Both the position numbers and the translations under genes were made by a program. Shown here piece after piece: positions 35,200 to 43,879 of a stretch of 64,000 nt of DNA (positions are counted from its first letter, which is position 1; every line of letters starts with the position of its first letter). The notes beneath the pieces were generated by a model that worked only from the letters and a program-made list of their open reading frames with translations, did no database searches and was not told the origin of the DNA. This DNA is from Selenomonas bovis DSM 23594 (lineage in GTDB: Bacteria; Bacillota; Negativicutes; Selenomonadales; Selenomonadaceae): assembly GCF_000381005.1 (NCBI RefSeq), contig NZ_KB908380.1, forward strand, positions 124,001-188,000, given 5' to 3'.

Positions 35200-35360
35200 G
35201 GGAACCACTGGTTAATTCAGCACTCCGTCTTCACGCGTCTGCACTGTCCTCTCGTCGTCAACAAATCCTCAGCGTCGCATCGGCTACGCCTGCGGTTTGT
35301 CTCCGAAGAGTACAGCGCATCCACGTAAACCCGGAGCACCTCATTTAATCAGCGATTCCC
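35200..35360. repeat. MITE-like element, copy B
   Basis: Inverted ends GGGAACCACTGGTTAA (35200-35215) and TTAATCAGCGATTCCC (35345-35360) enclose 130 bases related to the interior of copy A in reverse orientation (cagcactccgtcttcacgcg ... ccggagcacctcatt). The stem extends outward as CCTTAG/CTAGG. The remaining bases between here and the hpf terminator (35361-35510) are AT-rich, with no gene seen. Confidence 0.7.
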
Positions 35361-35513
35361 TAGGCATCATTTTATCTTATCTAGATGCCGTTTTATATTA
35401 TTATCCCTATTTTTGCTATTGTTGTCAATTTTTTATTTTAGAATACGCTGTTTGTACGAACTGCGCAGGCTTGCGTTGCGCTTCGGAGAGAACGCGAGAT
35501 CATGCCGCACACC

Positions 35514-35544
35514 AAAAACTGCCGCAGGAATCTTCCTGCGGCAG
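35514..35544 (-). terminator. Terminator of hpf
   Basis: A perfect 11-base-pair stem (CTGCCGCAGGA and complement) is followed on the minus strand by TTTTTGG, ~50 bases after the hpf stop. Confidence 0.75.
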
Positions 35545-35596
35545 TCTGCCCCGCGACGGGGGAAATGGTAAAACTCACCCTTACAGCGAGCGATGT

Positions 35597-36151
35597 TCAG
35601 TTACCGGACTCGATGAGGCCGTAATTGCCATCGTTGCGGCGATAGACGACGTTGACCTCCTCCGTCTCGGCATCACGGAACACGAAGAAATTATGGTCGA
35701 GCAGATTCATCTGCATGATGGCTTCCTGCACATCCATCGGCTTCACGACGAAGCGCTTCGTCTTGACCACGGGGTACTCAGGGCTCGCATCGCGCTGATC
35801 GACGGGATGCTCCTTCTCCTGCGCCTCGATGACCTCGGTCTTGAGGCTGCCGCCGCGCAGACGGCGCGAGAGCTTCGTCTTCTGTTTATGGATCTGGCGC
35901 TCGAGCTTCTCGACGACGAGGTCGATGGAGGTGTACATATCCATCGTAGCTTCCTCGCCGCGCAGGACGATGCCGCCCTGGATGGGCACCGTCACCTCGA
36001 CGATATGACGTCCTTTCGATACGGTGAGGAGCACAGTGATCTCGCCGACATGCTCAAAGTATTTCGTGACTTTGCCCACGCGCTTCTCCACATACTCGCG
36101 AAGCGAAGGAGTGATCTCGATGTTTTTTCCTCTTACAGTGAATGTTGCCAT
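35597..36151 (-). CDS. hpf: Long-form ribosome hibernation promoting factor
   Basis: The start at 36151 (MATFTVRGKNIEITPSLREYVEKRVGK) follows AAGGGGAT; 184 residues. Residues 1-100 are the HPF/RaiA ribosome-binding domain. Residues ~125-184 (RFVVKPMDVQEAIMQMNLLDHNFFVFRDAETEEVNVVYRRNDG) are the long-form dimerisation domain that joins two 70S ribosomes. It shuts down ribosomes in stationary phase. It stands alone with its own terminator. Confidence 0.96.
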   Translation of the reverse strand: MATFTVRGKNIEITPSLREYVEKRVGKVTKYFEHVGEITVLLTVSKGRHIVEVTVPIQGGIVLRGEEATMDMYTSIDLVVEKLERQIHKQKTKLSRRLRGGSLKTEVIEAQEKEHPVDQRDASPEYPVVKTKRFVVKPMDVQEAIMQMNLLDHNFFVFRDAETEEVNVVYRRNDGNYGLIESGN

Positions 36152-36312
36152 AAGACACATCCCCTTTCTTATGTTCCTGTGCTTATGCTATACCTATTCG
36201 CCAAGCGGCGGGGAATTCCTGCCTGTATTGGAAAAATTTTCTGAAAGAATTGTGCCGCACAGAATATCGAACACAAAACGACTGTCTGCCGCAAAGATAA
36301 CCATCACGACAG

Positions 36313-36346
36313 AAAAACGGCCGCTGCAGCCAGGCCGCAGCGACCG
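36313..36346 (-). terminator. Terminator of the cold shock gene
   Basis: On the minus strand ACGGTCGCTGCGGC pairs with GCAGCGGCCGT and is followed by TTTTT. Confidence 0.7.
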
Positions 36347-36360
36347 TCAGTGTCTTATTC

Positions 36361-36561
36361 TCAGGCCGTCTTGACGACGTTCGCAGCCTGCGGGCCGCGC
36401 GCGCCCTCGACGATATCGAATTCTACGCCCTGCCCCTCGTTGAGCGTCTTGAATCCCTCATCCTGGATGGCGGAGAAATGCACGAACACATCGTCGCCGT
36501 CTTCGCGCTCAATGAAGCCGTAGCCCTTCTCTGCACTGAACCATTTTACCTTACCTACCAT
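36361..36561 (-). CDS. Cold shock protein, CspA family
   Basis: 66 residues, the normal length. RNP1 (KGYGFIE) and RNP2 (VFVHFSAI) motifs are intact. It is a single-stranded nucleic acid chaperone. The gene has its own ribosome binding site and terminator and stands between hpf and the amino acid transporter genes. Confidence 0.97.
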   Translation of the reverse strand: MVGKVKWFSAEKGYGFIEREDGDDVFVHFSAIQDEGFKTLNEGQGVEFDIVEGARGPQAANVVKTA

Positions 36562-36687
36562 GATAATTCCTCCTAGATACGATATGCGGCCGGACTTCCG
36601 GCCACATACTCATTATACGTTGCCGCTATTGACATGTCAACGCAAGTTTCATTTCTTTCGTTTATTCCGAGCCTCTCCTCCGATAAA

Positions 36688-37407
36688 TCAGAGCACCTTC
36701 GAGAGGAAGTTCTTCGTGCGCTCCTCCTGCGGATGCTCGAAGACCGCCTCCGGCGTGCCCTGCTCGAGGATGCGCCCGTCGTCGACGAAGAGCACGCGGT
36801 CGCCGACCTCGCGCGCGAATCCCATCTCATGCGTGACGATGACCATCGTCATCCCCTCCTTCGCGAGGGACTTCATGACATCGAGCACCTCACCGACCAT
36901 CTCGGGGTCGAGCGCCGAGGTCGGCTCGTCGAACAGCATGACCTTAGGTTTCATCGCGAGCGCCCGCGCGATGGCGACGCGCTGCTGCTGGCCGCCGGAG
37001 AGCTGCTGGGGGTAGCTCTCCGCCTTGTCCGCGAGGCCGACGCGCGCGAGGAGCTTGCGCGCACGCTCCTCCGCCTCTTCCTTCGACACCTGGCGCACCT
37101 TCATCGGCGCGAGCATGATGTTCGCGAGCACCGTCATGTGCGGGAACAGGTTGAAGCGCTGGAACACCATGCCGACTTCCTTGCGCACGTCGTTGATGTT
37201 CGCCTCGCTGCCGAGGATGATGCCGTCGACGCTTACCGTGCCGGACGTCGGCCGCTCGAGGTAGTTGATGCAGCGCAGCAGCGTGCTCTTGCCCGAGCCG
37301 GACGGGCCGATGATGACGACGACTTCCTTTTCCTTGATATGGAGGTCGATGCCCTTGAGGATGTGGGCATCGCCAAACGATTTATGCAGGTTCTCAATGT
37401 CTATCAT
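36688..37407 (-). CDS. Polar amino acid ABC transporter ATPase
   Basis: 239 residues with Walker [10 protein letters not shown], signature [15 protein letters not shown], Walker [15 protein letters not shown] and switch His in [14 protein letters not shown], the GlnQ/HisP-type pattern. It powers the permease encoded just upstream, overlapping it by 14 bases. Confidence 0.95.
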   Translation of the reverse strand: MIDIENLHKSFGDAHILKGIDLHIKEKEVVVIIGPSGSGKSTLLRCINYLERPTSGTVSVDGIILGSEANINDVRKEVGMVFQRFNLFPHMTVLANIMLAPMKVRQVSKEEAEERARKLLARVGLADKAESYPQQLSGGQQQRVAIARALAMKPKVMLFDEPTSALDPEMVGEVLDVMKSLAKEGMTMVIVTHEMGFAREVGDRVLFVDDGRILEQGTPEAVFEHPQEERTKNFLSKVL

Positions 37408-38059
37408 CCGTGTTGTACCTCTTTTCCAAATATGCGACGAGACGGGAAATCGAGAGCGTCATGACCAGGTAGATGATGGCGACGCTGAACCAGATCTCGA
37501 GCGAGCCGTACGTCTTGGCGATGATGAGCTGGCCGCGGCGCGTGAGCTCCTCGAAGCCGATGACCGAGACGAGCGAGGAGTCCTTGAGGAGCGCGATGAA
37601 CTCGTTGCCGAGCGGCGGGATGACGCGCTTGATGGCCTGCGGCACGATGATATAGCGCATCGTCTGCACCCAGGTCATGCCGAGCGAGCGGCCCGCCTCC
37701 ATCTGGCCCTCGTCGATGGACTGGATGCCCGCGCGCACGATCTCAGCGACATAGGCGCCAGAGTTGATACCGCAGGAGCCGACCGCCGCCACATAGGGAT
37801 CGATGCGCTGTCCCGTGATGACAGGCACTGCGAAGTAAAAGAGGAAGATCTGCACGAGGAGCGGCGTGCCGCGGAAGAAATCCACGTAGACCGCCGCGAG
37901 GAACCGCAGCGGCTTCACGCGGCAGATGCGCACGATGCCGACGAAAAGGCCGATGAGCACGCCGAGTGCCACCGACATTGCCGTAATCTTGATGGTCACG
38001 CCCGCCCCGAGCAGCAGCAGCGGGAACGAGGTCACCACGAGATCGAAATTGAAATTCAT
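37394..38059 (-). CDS. Polar amino acid ABC transporter permease
   Basis: The start at 38059 ([25 protein letters not shown]) gives 221 residues with about five helices. The EAA loop reads [34 protein letters not shown]-like, typical of HisM/GlnP permeases; [14 protein letters not shown] is the other family hallmark. It should act with the ATPase downstream and the binding protein at 38385. Confidence 0.95.
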   Translation of the reverse strand: MNFNFDLVVTSFPLLLLGAGVTIKITAMSVALGVLIGLFVGIVRICRVKPLRFLAAVYVDFFRGTPLLVQIFLFYFAVPVITGQRIDPYVAAVGSCGINSGAYVAEIVRAGIQSIDEGQMEAGRSLGMTWVQTMRYIIVPQAIKRVIPPLGNEFIALLKDSSLVSVIGFEELTRRGQLIIAKTYGSLEIWFSVAIIYLVMTLSISRLVAYLEKRYNTDDRH

Positions 38060-38234
38060 AAACGTCACCTTTTCCTATCAGATTCGGACAGCAGTCCCCT
38101 GCCCACTGTTCCAGAGGAAACACATGCCTGCAACCGACCCTCTTGTCAGCACAGGAAATTACATAAATATGCAAGATTTACAACAAAATATTCTATCCCA
38201 GTCCTGCGTTCCTGTCAATGAAGGTTTCCTGACA

Positions 38235-38280
38235 AAACAAAAAAGAATCCGCAGCGGCCCGTATCAGCCGGTGCGGATTC
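38235..38280 (-). terminator. Leftward terminator after the binding protein gene
   Basis: GAATCCGCA (38245-38253) pairs with TGCGGATTC (38272-38280); the minus-strand side runs into TTTTTTGTTTTG. It would let the binding protein be made in excess over the permease and ATPase. Confidence 0.65.
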
Positions 38281-38339
38281 CTCATCAGCCCGCGGCAAGC
38301 GGGCGTTGCTGCACGCGCGTGCAGCTCCAGAAGCGTTCC

Positions 38340-38384
38340 GGAATCACTGATTCATCCGGAGCACCTCATTGAATCAGCGCTTCC
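38340..38384. repeat. Short TIR element, copy C
   Basis: GGAATCACTGATTCA and TGAATCAGCGCTTCC are inverted ends around 15 bases (tccggagcacctcat) that match the interior edge of copies A and B. It looks like an internal-deletion derivative and touches the stop codon of the binding protein gene directly. Confidence 0.65.
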
Positions 38385-39179
38385 TTATTTCTTATCGCCG
38401 AACCATTTCGCGTAGATCTTGTCGTACTCGCCGCTATCCTTGAGCTTCTTGAGCGCGGCGTCGATCTTCTCTGCGAGCTCCTTGTCGTCCTTCGCGACGG
38501 CGATGCCGTAGTCCTCAGACGTCAGACGTTCCGGCAGAGCCTTGACGCCCGTCTGCCCGCTCTTCTGGATGAAGTAGTCGTTGACGGGGCGGTCGTTGAC
38601 GACAGCGTCCACGCCGCCAGACTTGAGCTCCATGAAGCAATCCGCCGGCGTGTTGAGCTCCTTGACCTCGACGCCCTCGAGCTTCTTGACCTCTTTCGCG
38701 CTCGTCGTGCCCATCTGGACTGCGACCTTCTTGCCCTTGAGATCCTCGAATTTCTTGATATTCTGTTCATCCTCACGCACGACCATCGTGAGGCCCGACT
38801 CATAGTACGGCGCGGAGAACGTCACCTTCTGCTTGCGCTCGTCGTTGATCGTCATGCCGGAGATCAGTACGTTGACCGTCTTCGCCTCGAGCGCCGGAAT
38901 CAGGCCGTCGAAGCCGATGTTGCTGACCTCGACCTTGTAGCCCATCTCCTTGCCGATGGCGCGGATGAGATCCATGTCGAAGCCCTGGTACTCCGCCTGG
39001 CCCTCATCCTGGAACTCGAACGGTGCGAAGTCGATGGAGGAACCGACCTTGAGCACCTTCTCGCCGCTCGCGCCGGAACCAGAGGACGTCGCCGCCTGGT
39101 TGCCGCCGCAGCCGGCGACGGCCACGACGGATGCAAGCGCGAGCGCGCCTGCGATGAGGAGTTTTTTCATCTGGAACAT
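38385..39179 (-). CDS. Polar amino acid ABC transporter solute-binding lipoprotein
   Basis: The start at 39179 (MFQMKKLLIAGALALASVVAVAGCGG) is favoured by GGGGAT at normal spacing; 264 residues with lipobox VAGC. Family 3 signatures: KVGSSIDFAPFEFQDEG, GFDMDLIRAIGKEMGYKV, FDGLIPALEAKTVNVLISGMTI, GGVDAVVNDRPVNDYF. It delivers an amino acid such as Gln, His or a cationic one to the permease downstream. Confidence 0.94.
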   Translation of the reverse strand: MFQMKKLLIAGALALASVVAVAGCGGNQAATSSGSGASGEKVLKVGSSIDFAPFEFQDEGQAEYQGFDMDLIRAIGKEMGYKVEVSNIGFDGLIPALEAKTVNVLISGMTINDERKQKVTFSAPYYESGLTMVVREDEQNIKKFEDLKGKKVAVQMGTTSAKEVKKLEGVEVKELNTPADCFMELKSGGVDAVVNDRPVNDYFIQKSGQTGVKALPERLTSEDYGIAVAKDDKELAEKIDAALKKLKDSGEYDKIYAKWFGDKK

Positions 39180-39218
39180 AAAATCCCCGCTTTCTCTTTC
39201 CTTTGATACCATCTGCAC

Positions 39219-39249
39219 AAAGGAGCCCTTGGCATTCCAGGGCTCCTTT
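39219..39249. terminator. Bidirectional terminator
   Basis: AAAGGAGCCCT and AGGGCTCCTTT form a perfect stem. It separates copA (ending at 39339) from the binding protein gene. Confidence 0.7.
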
Positions 39250-39338
39250 GCTCATCTACATTCCATATTATAACAGGATTTTCTTTTTCCGCAAGACATT
39301 TGCCTGTCTGGAGACAAATTTTCTTTCCCGCCGACTGT

Positions 39339-41906
39339 TCAGCCGACAAGCTCGTAGCCCGCGTCGGCAATGACCTGCGCGAACTCCTGCTGCGGGATTT
39401 CGCGCGTCGCCTCGACGCTGGCGCTGCCGCCCGCGAGGTCGACGGTCACGTTCGTCACGCCCGCCATCTTGCTCAGCGCGTCATGCACATGCTGCTGGCA
39501 ATGCGCGCACATCATGCCTTTGATTTTCAGAGTTTTTTCCATCATAGATCCTTCTTTCTTTTCCTTCGCATCATGAATCATTTCTGCTGCCTCCCGGCGC
39601 TCCCCCGTCTCAGCCGCCGCGTGCACCGGGCGGAAGAAGCGCAGCCGCAGCGCGTTCAGGACGACGCAGACGCTCGAGAGGCTCATCGTCGCCGCGCCGA
39701 TGACCGGCGAGAGCTTGACGCCGAGCGCCGGATAGAGCACACCTGCCGCGAGCGGGATGCAGACGACGTTGTAGATGAGCGCCCAGAACAGGTTCTCCTT
39801 GATGTTGCGGAGGACGGCGCGCGCGAGGCGCACGGCGTTCACCGCGTCGAGGAGGTCGCTCTTCATGAGCACGGCGTCCGCGCTGTCGATGGCGATGTCC
39901 GTACCCGCGCCGATGGCGATGCCGACATCGGCTTGGGCGAGCGCCGGCGCGTCGTTGATGCCGTCGCCGATCATCGCGACGCGGTGGCCCGCCGCCTGCA
40001 GTTCCTTGACATGCGCGGCCTTGTGCTCGGGCAGGACGCCCGCGATGGCGCGCTCGATGCCCATGCGCGCGCGCATGGCCTCCGCCGTGCGCTCGTTGTC
40101 GCCCGTGAGCATGACGACAGAGAGACCGAGCGCGTGGAAGTGCTCGATGGCCTCGCGGCTCGTCGCCTTCGGCTCGTCTGCCGCGCCGAGCAGGCCGATG
40201 AGCCGGTCGTCCGCCGCGAAGAGGAGCGGCGTCGCCCCCGCCGCGGCGAGCGCGTCGAACTTCTCGCGCACGGGAGCGAGACCTATGCCCCGCTCCGCCA
40301 TCAGGCGCTCGTTGCCCGCGAGATACACGTGGCCGTCCGCGCGCGCCTCGACGCCGCGGCCGAGCGCCGCGGCAAAGCCCGTCATGGCACGCGGCGAAAC
40401 GCCTTCCTCCGCAGCAACAGAGAGCACGGCCGCCGCGAGCGGATGCTCGCTGCCCGCCTCGAGCCCCGCGGCGATGGCGAGCAATTCCTCGCGCGGGATG
40501 CCGAGCGGCATGACGGATGTGATGCGCGGCCTGCCCTCCGTGATGGTGCCCGTCTTGTCCATGACGACGGTATCGACAGAGGCAAGCGTCTCGAGCGCCT
40601 CGCCCGACTTGATGAGGATGCCGTTTTCCGCGCCCTTGCCCGTGCCAACCATGATGGCGACGGGCGTCGCGAGCCCGAGCGAGCACGGACAGGAGATCAC
40701 GAGCACGCAGATGGCGATGGAGAACGCGAACTCGACGCTCGCGCCGAGCGCGAGCCAGATACCGCCCGCTGCGAGCGCGATGAGGATGACGGCCGGCACG
40801 AAGACGCCGGCGATCTTGTCCGCCATGCGCGCGATCGGCGCCTTCGACGCACTCGCCTCGTCTACGAGGCGGATGATCTGCCGGATGGTCGTCTCCTCGC
40901 CCACGCGCTCCGCGCGGAAATGGATGGCGCCGCGCTGGTTCATCGCGCCGGAGGTCACGCGGTCGCCCGCCCGCTTCAGCGCGGGCATCGGCTCGCCCGT
41001 GATGGCGGACTCATCGAGCGTCGTCTCGCCCGAGACGACCGTGCCGTCCGCGGGGATGCGCTCGCCGGGGCGGACGACGACCTCGTCGCCGACGGCGAGC
41101 TGCTCGACGGGCACGACGCATTCCTTGCCGCCGCGCACGACCGTCGCCTGCTGCGGCGCGAGGCGCATGAGCTTCTCGAGCGCCTGGCCCGTCTGCCCCT
41201 TCGCGCGCGCCTCGAGGTACTTGCCGACCGTGATGAGCGTCACGATCATGCCCGCCGACTCGAGATAGAGGTTCTTGCCGTACGCCGCGACGAGCGCGAG
41301 ATCCCCGTGGCCGAAGCCCCAGCTCATGCGGAAGATCGCGAATACGCCGAACGCGGCCGCCGCCATCGAGCCCATGCCCACGAGGCTGTCCATGTTCGGC
41401 GCGCCGTGGAAGAGATTACGGAAGCCAGCGATGTAGTAGTGCCGGTTGAGATACATGATGGGCAGCACGAGCAAGAGCTGCGCGAACGCGAACGTGATCG
41501 CGTTCTCCGGCCCATCGAACACCGTGCGGACGAGCGCGGGCACCGGCAGGCCGAAAAGCTGGGCAAAAAGCCCGTGCATCGAGATGTAGAGCGTCGGCAG
41601 CAGGAAGGCAACCGACCAGATGAGCCGGCTGCGCATCTCCGCCGCGTGCCGCTGCAGCGGATCCTCCGCCGGCGCCGGCTGCTCCGCCTTTGCGCCCTTG
41701 ACGCTCGCGCCGTAGCCCGCGGCCTCGACGGCCGCGATGATGGCGGCGGGATTCGTCTGCTGCTCGTCATAGCGCAGCTGAAGAGAGTTCGTGAGCAGGT
41801 TGACGCTCACCTCCTCCGTGCCCGCAAGCTTGCGGACGGCCTGTTCCACACGCGCGGAGCATGCCGAACAGGTCATGCCCGTTACGGTAAATCGTTCTTT
41901 CTTCAT
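39339..41906 (-). CDS. copA: Copper-exporting P-type ATPase with HMA domains at both ends
   Basis: The start at 41906 (MKKERFTVTGMTCSACSARVEQAV) gives 855 residues. An N-terminal metal-binding domain (GMTCSAC) is followed by eight membrane helices, the ion site SCPCSLGLA, phosphorylation motif DKTGTITEG, TGDNERTAEAMR and GDGINDAPALAQADVG. MSLSSVCVVLNALRLR in the last helix marks Cu(I) pumps. After ~35 residues a second HMA domain (MEKTLKIKGMMCAHCQQHV) ends the protein, possibly a fused CopZ chaperone with its start-like Met-Met. It exports Cu(I); the csoR gene lies 26 bases upstream. Confidence 0.95.
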   Translation of the reverse strand: MKKERFTVTGMTCSACSARVEQAVRKLAGTEEVSVNLLTNSLQLRYDEQQTNPAAIIAAVEAAGYGASVKGAKAEQPAPAEDPLQRHAAEMRSRLIWSVAFLLPTLYISMHGLFAQLFGLPVPALVRTVFDGPENAITFAFAQLLLVLPIMYLNRHYYIAGFRNLFHGAPNMDSLVGMGSMAAAAFGVFAIFRMSWGFGHGDLALVAAYGKNLYLESAGMIVTLITVGKYLEARAKGQTGQALEKLMRLAPQQATVVRGGKECVVPVEQLAVGDEVVVRPGERIPADGTVVSGETTLDESAITGEPMPALKRAGDRVTSGAMNQRGAIHFRAERVGEETTIRQIIRLVDEASASKAPIARMADKIAGVFVPAVILIALAAGGIWLALGASVEFAFSIAICVLVISCPCSLGLATPVAIMVGTGKGAENGILIKSGEALETLASVDTVVMDKTGTITEGRPRITSVMPLGIPREELLAIAAGLEAGSEHPLAAAVLSVAAEEGVSPRAMTGFAAALGRGVEARADGHVYLAGNERLMAERGIGLAPVREKFDALAAAGATPLLFAADDRLIGLLGAADEPKATSREAIEHFHALGLSVVMLTGDNERTAEAMRARMGIERAIAGVLPEHKAAHVKELQAAGHRVAMIGDGINDAPALAQADVGIAIGAGTDIAIDSADAVLMKSDLLDAVNAVRLARAVLRNIKENLFWALIYNVVCIPLAAGVLYPALGVKLSPVIGAATMSLSSVCVVLNALRLRFFRPVHAAAETGERREAAEMIHDAKEKKEGSMMEKTLKIKGMMCAHCQQHVHDALSKMAGVTNVTVDLAGGSASVEATREIPQQEFAQVIADAGYELVG

Positions 41907-41932
41907 CTTGGATTCAGCCCCCTTGGCGGCAA

Positions 41933-42289
41933 TCACTTCATGACTTTCTGCAGCGTCGCGACGAGCTCATCGACCACCTCGTCATGCCCCGCGCGGATGT
42001 CATCCACCACGCAGGTGCGGATGTGCTGGGAGAGCAGTTCCTTCGTGAAGGCGTTGAGCGCGGACTGGATCGCGCTGACCTGCGTGAGGATATCCACGCA
42101 GTAGCGGTCGTCCTCGACCATCTTCTCCACGCCGCGCACCTGCCCCTCGATGCGGCGCAGGCGCGAGATGAGGCATTTGTACTCCTTGCTCTCCTTGTCA
42201 CGGTGCTTATGCTTCACGCAGGCAGCGCAGCCGCCGGTACAGGCGGCTGAGGTCTGCGCGCTTTCGTTCTCCTTTGCTTGCGTACACAA
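41933..42289 (-). CDS. csoR: Copper-sensing repressor CsoR
   Basis: The likely start is a TTG at 42289 after GGGGGT; 118 residues. The DUF156 fold is clear: LISRLRRIEGQVRGVEKMVEDDRYCVDILTQ with the Cys-His-Cys copper ligands (Cys in RYCVD, His and Cys in QHIRTC). An N-terminal Cys/His-rich extension (ACTGGCAACVKHKH) is unusual. It represses csoR-copA by binding the double operator overlapping its own promoter. Confidence 0.93.
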   Translation of the reverse strand: MCTQAKENESAQTSAACTGGCAACVKHKHRDKESKEYKCLISRLRRIEGQVRGVEKMVEDDRYCVDILTQVSAIQSALNAFTKELLSQHIRTCVVDDIRAGHDEVVDELVATLQKVMK

Positions 42290-42294
42290 GATAA

Positions 42295-42342
42295 ATACCC
42301 CCTTACGGTATTCAATATATACCGTAAGGGGGTATTTGTCAA
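42295..42342 (-). promoter_or_regulatory. csoR-copA promoter with two CsoR boxes
   Basis: On the minus strand TTGACA (42337-42342) and TATATT (42314-42319) are spaced by 17 bases. Two copies of ATACCCCCTTACGGTAT in opposite orientation lie at 42295-42311 and 42319-42335, forming an 18-base-arm perfect inverted repeat that covers the spacer and the transcription start. ATACC..GGTAT with C-rich centre is the known CsoR-type operator. Confidence 0.85.
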
Positions 42343-42351
42343 CCATTGCCC

Positions 42352-43383
42352 TCAGCCTTCTTCGCTCGTGCTGCCCTTGTCAATGGAATGGATGATGATG
42401 TCCGTGATGACCTTCGTCCAATCGACGCCCTTCGTGCTGCCGGACGGCTGCTTCGCCGGTGCGGGATGACGCTGCAGCTCCGCCGCGCGGCGCGCCTTCG
42501 CAAGATCGTCGGCGATGGCCGCGTCCTGCCTGCCGGAGGCATCATAGGCAGCCTCGAGCTCGCGCACCGCGTCGTCATAGCGCCGCCAGTCGTAGTAGAT
42601 GAGACCGCGATACTGCTTCGCGCGCCAGACAGGATAGGCTGCATCGCCCGGCGTGATGCGCTCCGCGTCGTTGAAATCGCTCAGCGCTTCCGTCGCACGG
42701 TGCATCCCGTAGTAAGCGCGCCCGCGCAGATAAAACGCATAGGCGAGCGGCCCGCCTTTGACATCGCGATCGGAGATGACCGGCGTCAGCGTCTCGACCG
42801 CCGTCTGGAACTCGCCGCGCTGGATTGCGCTCATACTCCGGTCGAACACCTTGCTGAGGTCATAGCGCGTCTCAAGCTCCGTGCCGAGCTCCCGCTTTTC
42901 GCGCCCCTTGGCCTTCTCATAGGCCGCGAGCAGTTCCTCGTTCTGCTTCTTGAGCGCGTCGCGCTCCGCCTGCAGCTTCTCGAGCTCCGCCTTATTCGCC
43001 AGCATCGCCTGCAGGTCGATGGCATCCGGATCGACCTCCGCCGTGAGATGCACCGTGTACTGGAGCGTGCCGCCCGCAAGCTCGGGCACAGCATCCTCGT
43101 CGATGACCTTGAGCACAGCGCCCGAGATCGTTCTGACCTCATCCTCCGTGAGCTGCATGTTCTTCGTCTTGGAATAGCTCTCGACATAGACGCCCGCCTT
43201 CTCGACGGCTGCGCGCAGCGCCTCCTGCCGCGCGGCATCGCGCGCGATTTTCGGCGAGTCGTTGTCGCCCATCGCATACGTCCCAGCAGCCCGTATGACC
43301 TGCGGCGCTGCGAGTGCCCACCCGGGCAGCGCGAGCAGCAGGCTCGCCAGGACGCAGGCGCAAAATATCCGGAAGCTCTTCAT
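42352..43383 (-). CDS. Exported LPP20/FlgT-N-like protein with TPR repeats
   Basis: The start at 43383 (MKSFRIFCACVLASLLLALPG) follows GGTGGAGG; 343 residues with a signal peptide. Residues ~28-120 resemble the FlgT/LPP20 N-domain (RDAARQEALRAAVEKAGVYVESYSKTK). A coiled coil follows (~130-165), then at least two tetratricopeptide units (AYAFYLRGRAYYGMHRATEALSDFNDA and QYRGLIYYDWRRYDDAVRELE). It is periplasmic or outer-membrane associated; the function is unknown. It is a distant relative of the broken gene at 1648-2403. Confidence 0.7.
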   Translation of the reverse strand: MKSFRIFCACVLASLLLALPGWALAAPQVIRAAGTYAMGDNDSPKIARDAARQEALRAAVEKAGVYVESYSKTKNMQLTEDEVRTISGAVLKVIDEDAVPELAGGTLQYTVHLTAEVDPDAIDLQAMLANKAELEKLQAERDALKKQNEELLAAYEKAKGREKRELGTELETRYDLSKVFDRSMSAIQRGEFQTAVETLTPVISDRDVKGGPLAYAFYLRGRAYYGMHRATEALSDFNDAERITPGDAAYPVWRAKQYRGLIYYDWRRYDDAVRELEAAYDASGRQDAAIADDLAKARRAAELQRHPAPAKQPSGSTKGVDWTKVITDIIIHSIDKGSTSEEG

Positions 43384-43481
43384 TCCCTCCACCTTCCTCA
43401 ATACTTGTTGTTTCTATTATAAGGGAAACGCGTTCTGATTCCACTAAAACAAAATAAATTTCTCTATTTCGTAAAAAAGTA

Positions 43482-43510
43482 TTGACAGACTCCAAGGAAG
43501 CCGCTATACT
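43482..43510 (+). promoter_or_regulatory. Promoter of the tRNA-Thr pair
   Basis: TTGACA (43482-43487) and TATACT (43505-43510) are spaced by 17 bases, 33 bases ahead of the first tRNA. Confidence 0.85.
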
Positions 43511-43542
43511 AGTTTCTGTCAGTTGCAACAAGCAACAAAAAT

Positions 43543-43618
43543 GCTGATTTAGCTCAGTTGGTAGAGCAGCTCATTCGTAATGAGCAGGTCGTAGGTTCAA
43601 GTCCTATAATCAGCTCCA
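43543..43618 (+). tRNA. tRNA-Thr (CGT), first copy
   Basis: A 76-base cloverleaf with acceptor GCTGATT/AATCAGC, D-arm AGCTCAGTTGGTAGAGC, anticodon stem CTCAT/ATGAG around loop TTCGTAA (anticodon CGT, reading ACG), T-arm with GGTTCAAGTCC, and encoded CCA. Confidence 0.97.
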
Positions 43619-43624
43619 TATCTT

Positions 43625-43700
43625 GCTGATTTAGCTCAGTTGGTAGAGCAGCTCATTCGTAATGAGCAGGTCGTAGGTTCAAGTCCTATAATCAGCTCCA
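43625..43700 (+). tRNA. tRNA-Thr (CGT), second identical copy
   Basis: Identical over all 76 bases to the preceding tRNA, six bases downstream, also with encoded CCA. The two are co-transcribed from one promoter and end in the terminator at 43712. Confidence 0.97.
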
Positions 43701-43711
43701 TTGGAACATCG

Positions 43712-43739
43712 GCGTCCGCGCAAGCGGGCGCTTTTTTAT
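43712..43739 (+). terminator. Terminator of the tRNA operon
   Basis: GCGTCCGC pairs with GCGGGCGC over a four-base loop and is followed by TTTTTTATTTT. Confidence 0.85.
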
Positions 43740-43879
43740 TTTGCTTCTCCTTGCGCAACGTGAAGCATTCCTTCAAATTGCGTAAATATAATTGAGAAAT
43801 CCCTACTGCTATGATAGAATAGGACAAGGGGTCCATAAAAAACAATATCTGCTCCCATTCCCCACAAGGAGGCCTCTTC

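Larger units (their letters stand above)
38060..38384. other. Structured gap between the binding protein and permease genes
   Basis: From right to left it carries a short TIR element (38340-38384), an 18-base perfect palindrome GCTGCACGCGCGTGCAGC, a GCCCGC/GCGGGC hairpin, and a leftward terminator (38235-38280). The remaining ~170 bases hold no gene that I can support. Confidence 0.55.

Noticed and set aside
39300-42104. A 934-codon open frame on the plus strand opposite copA
   Set aside because: Same composition artefact; copA on the minus strand carries every P-type ATPase motif.
43543-43700. tRNA pair as an integration site of a mobile element
   Set aside because: No integrase gene and no partial tRNA copy were seen downstream; the six-base gap and identity are explained by tandem duplication.
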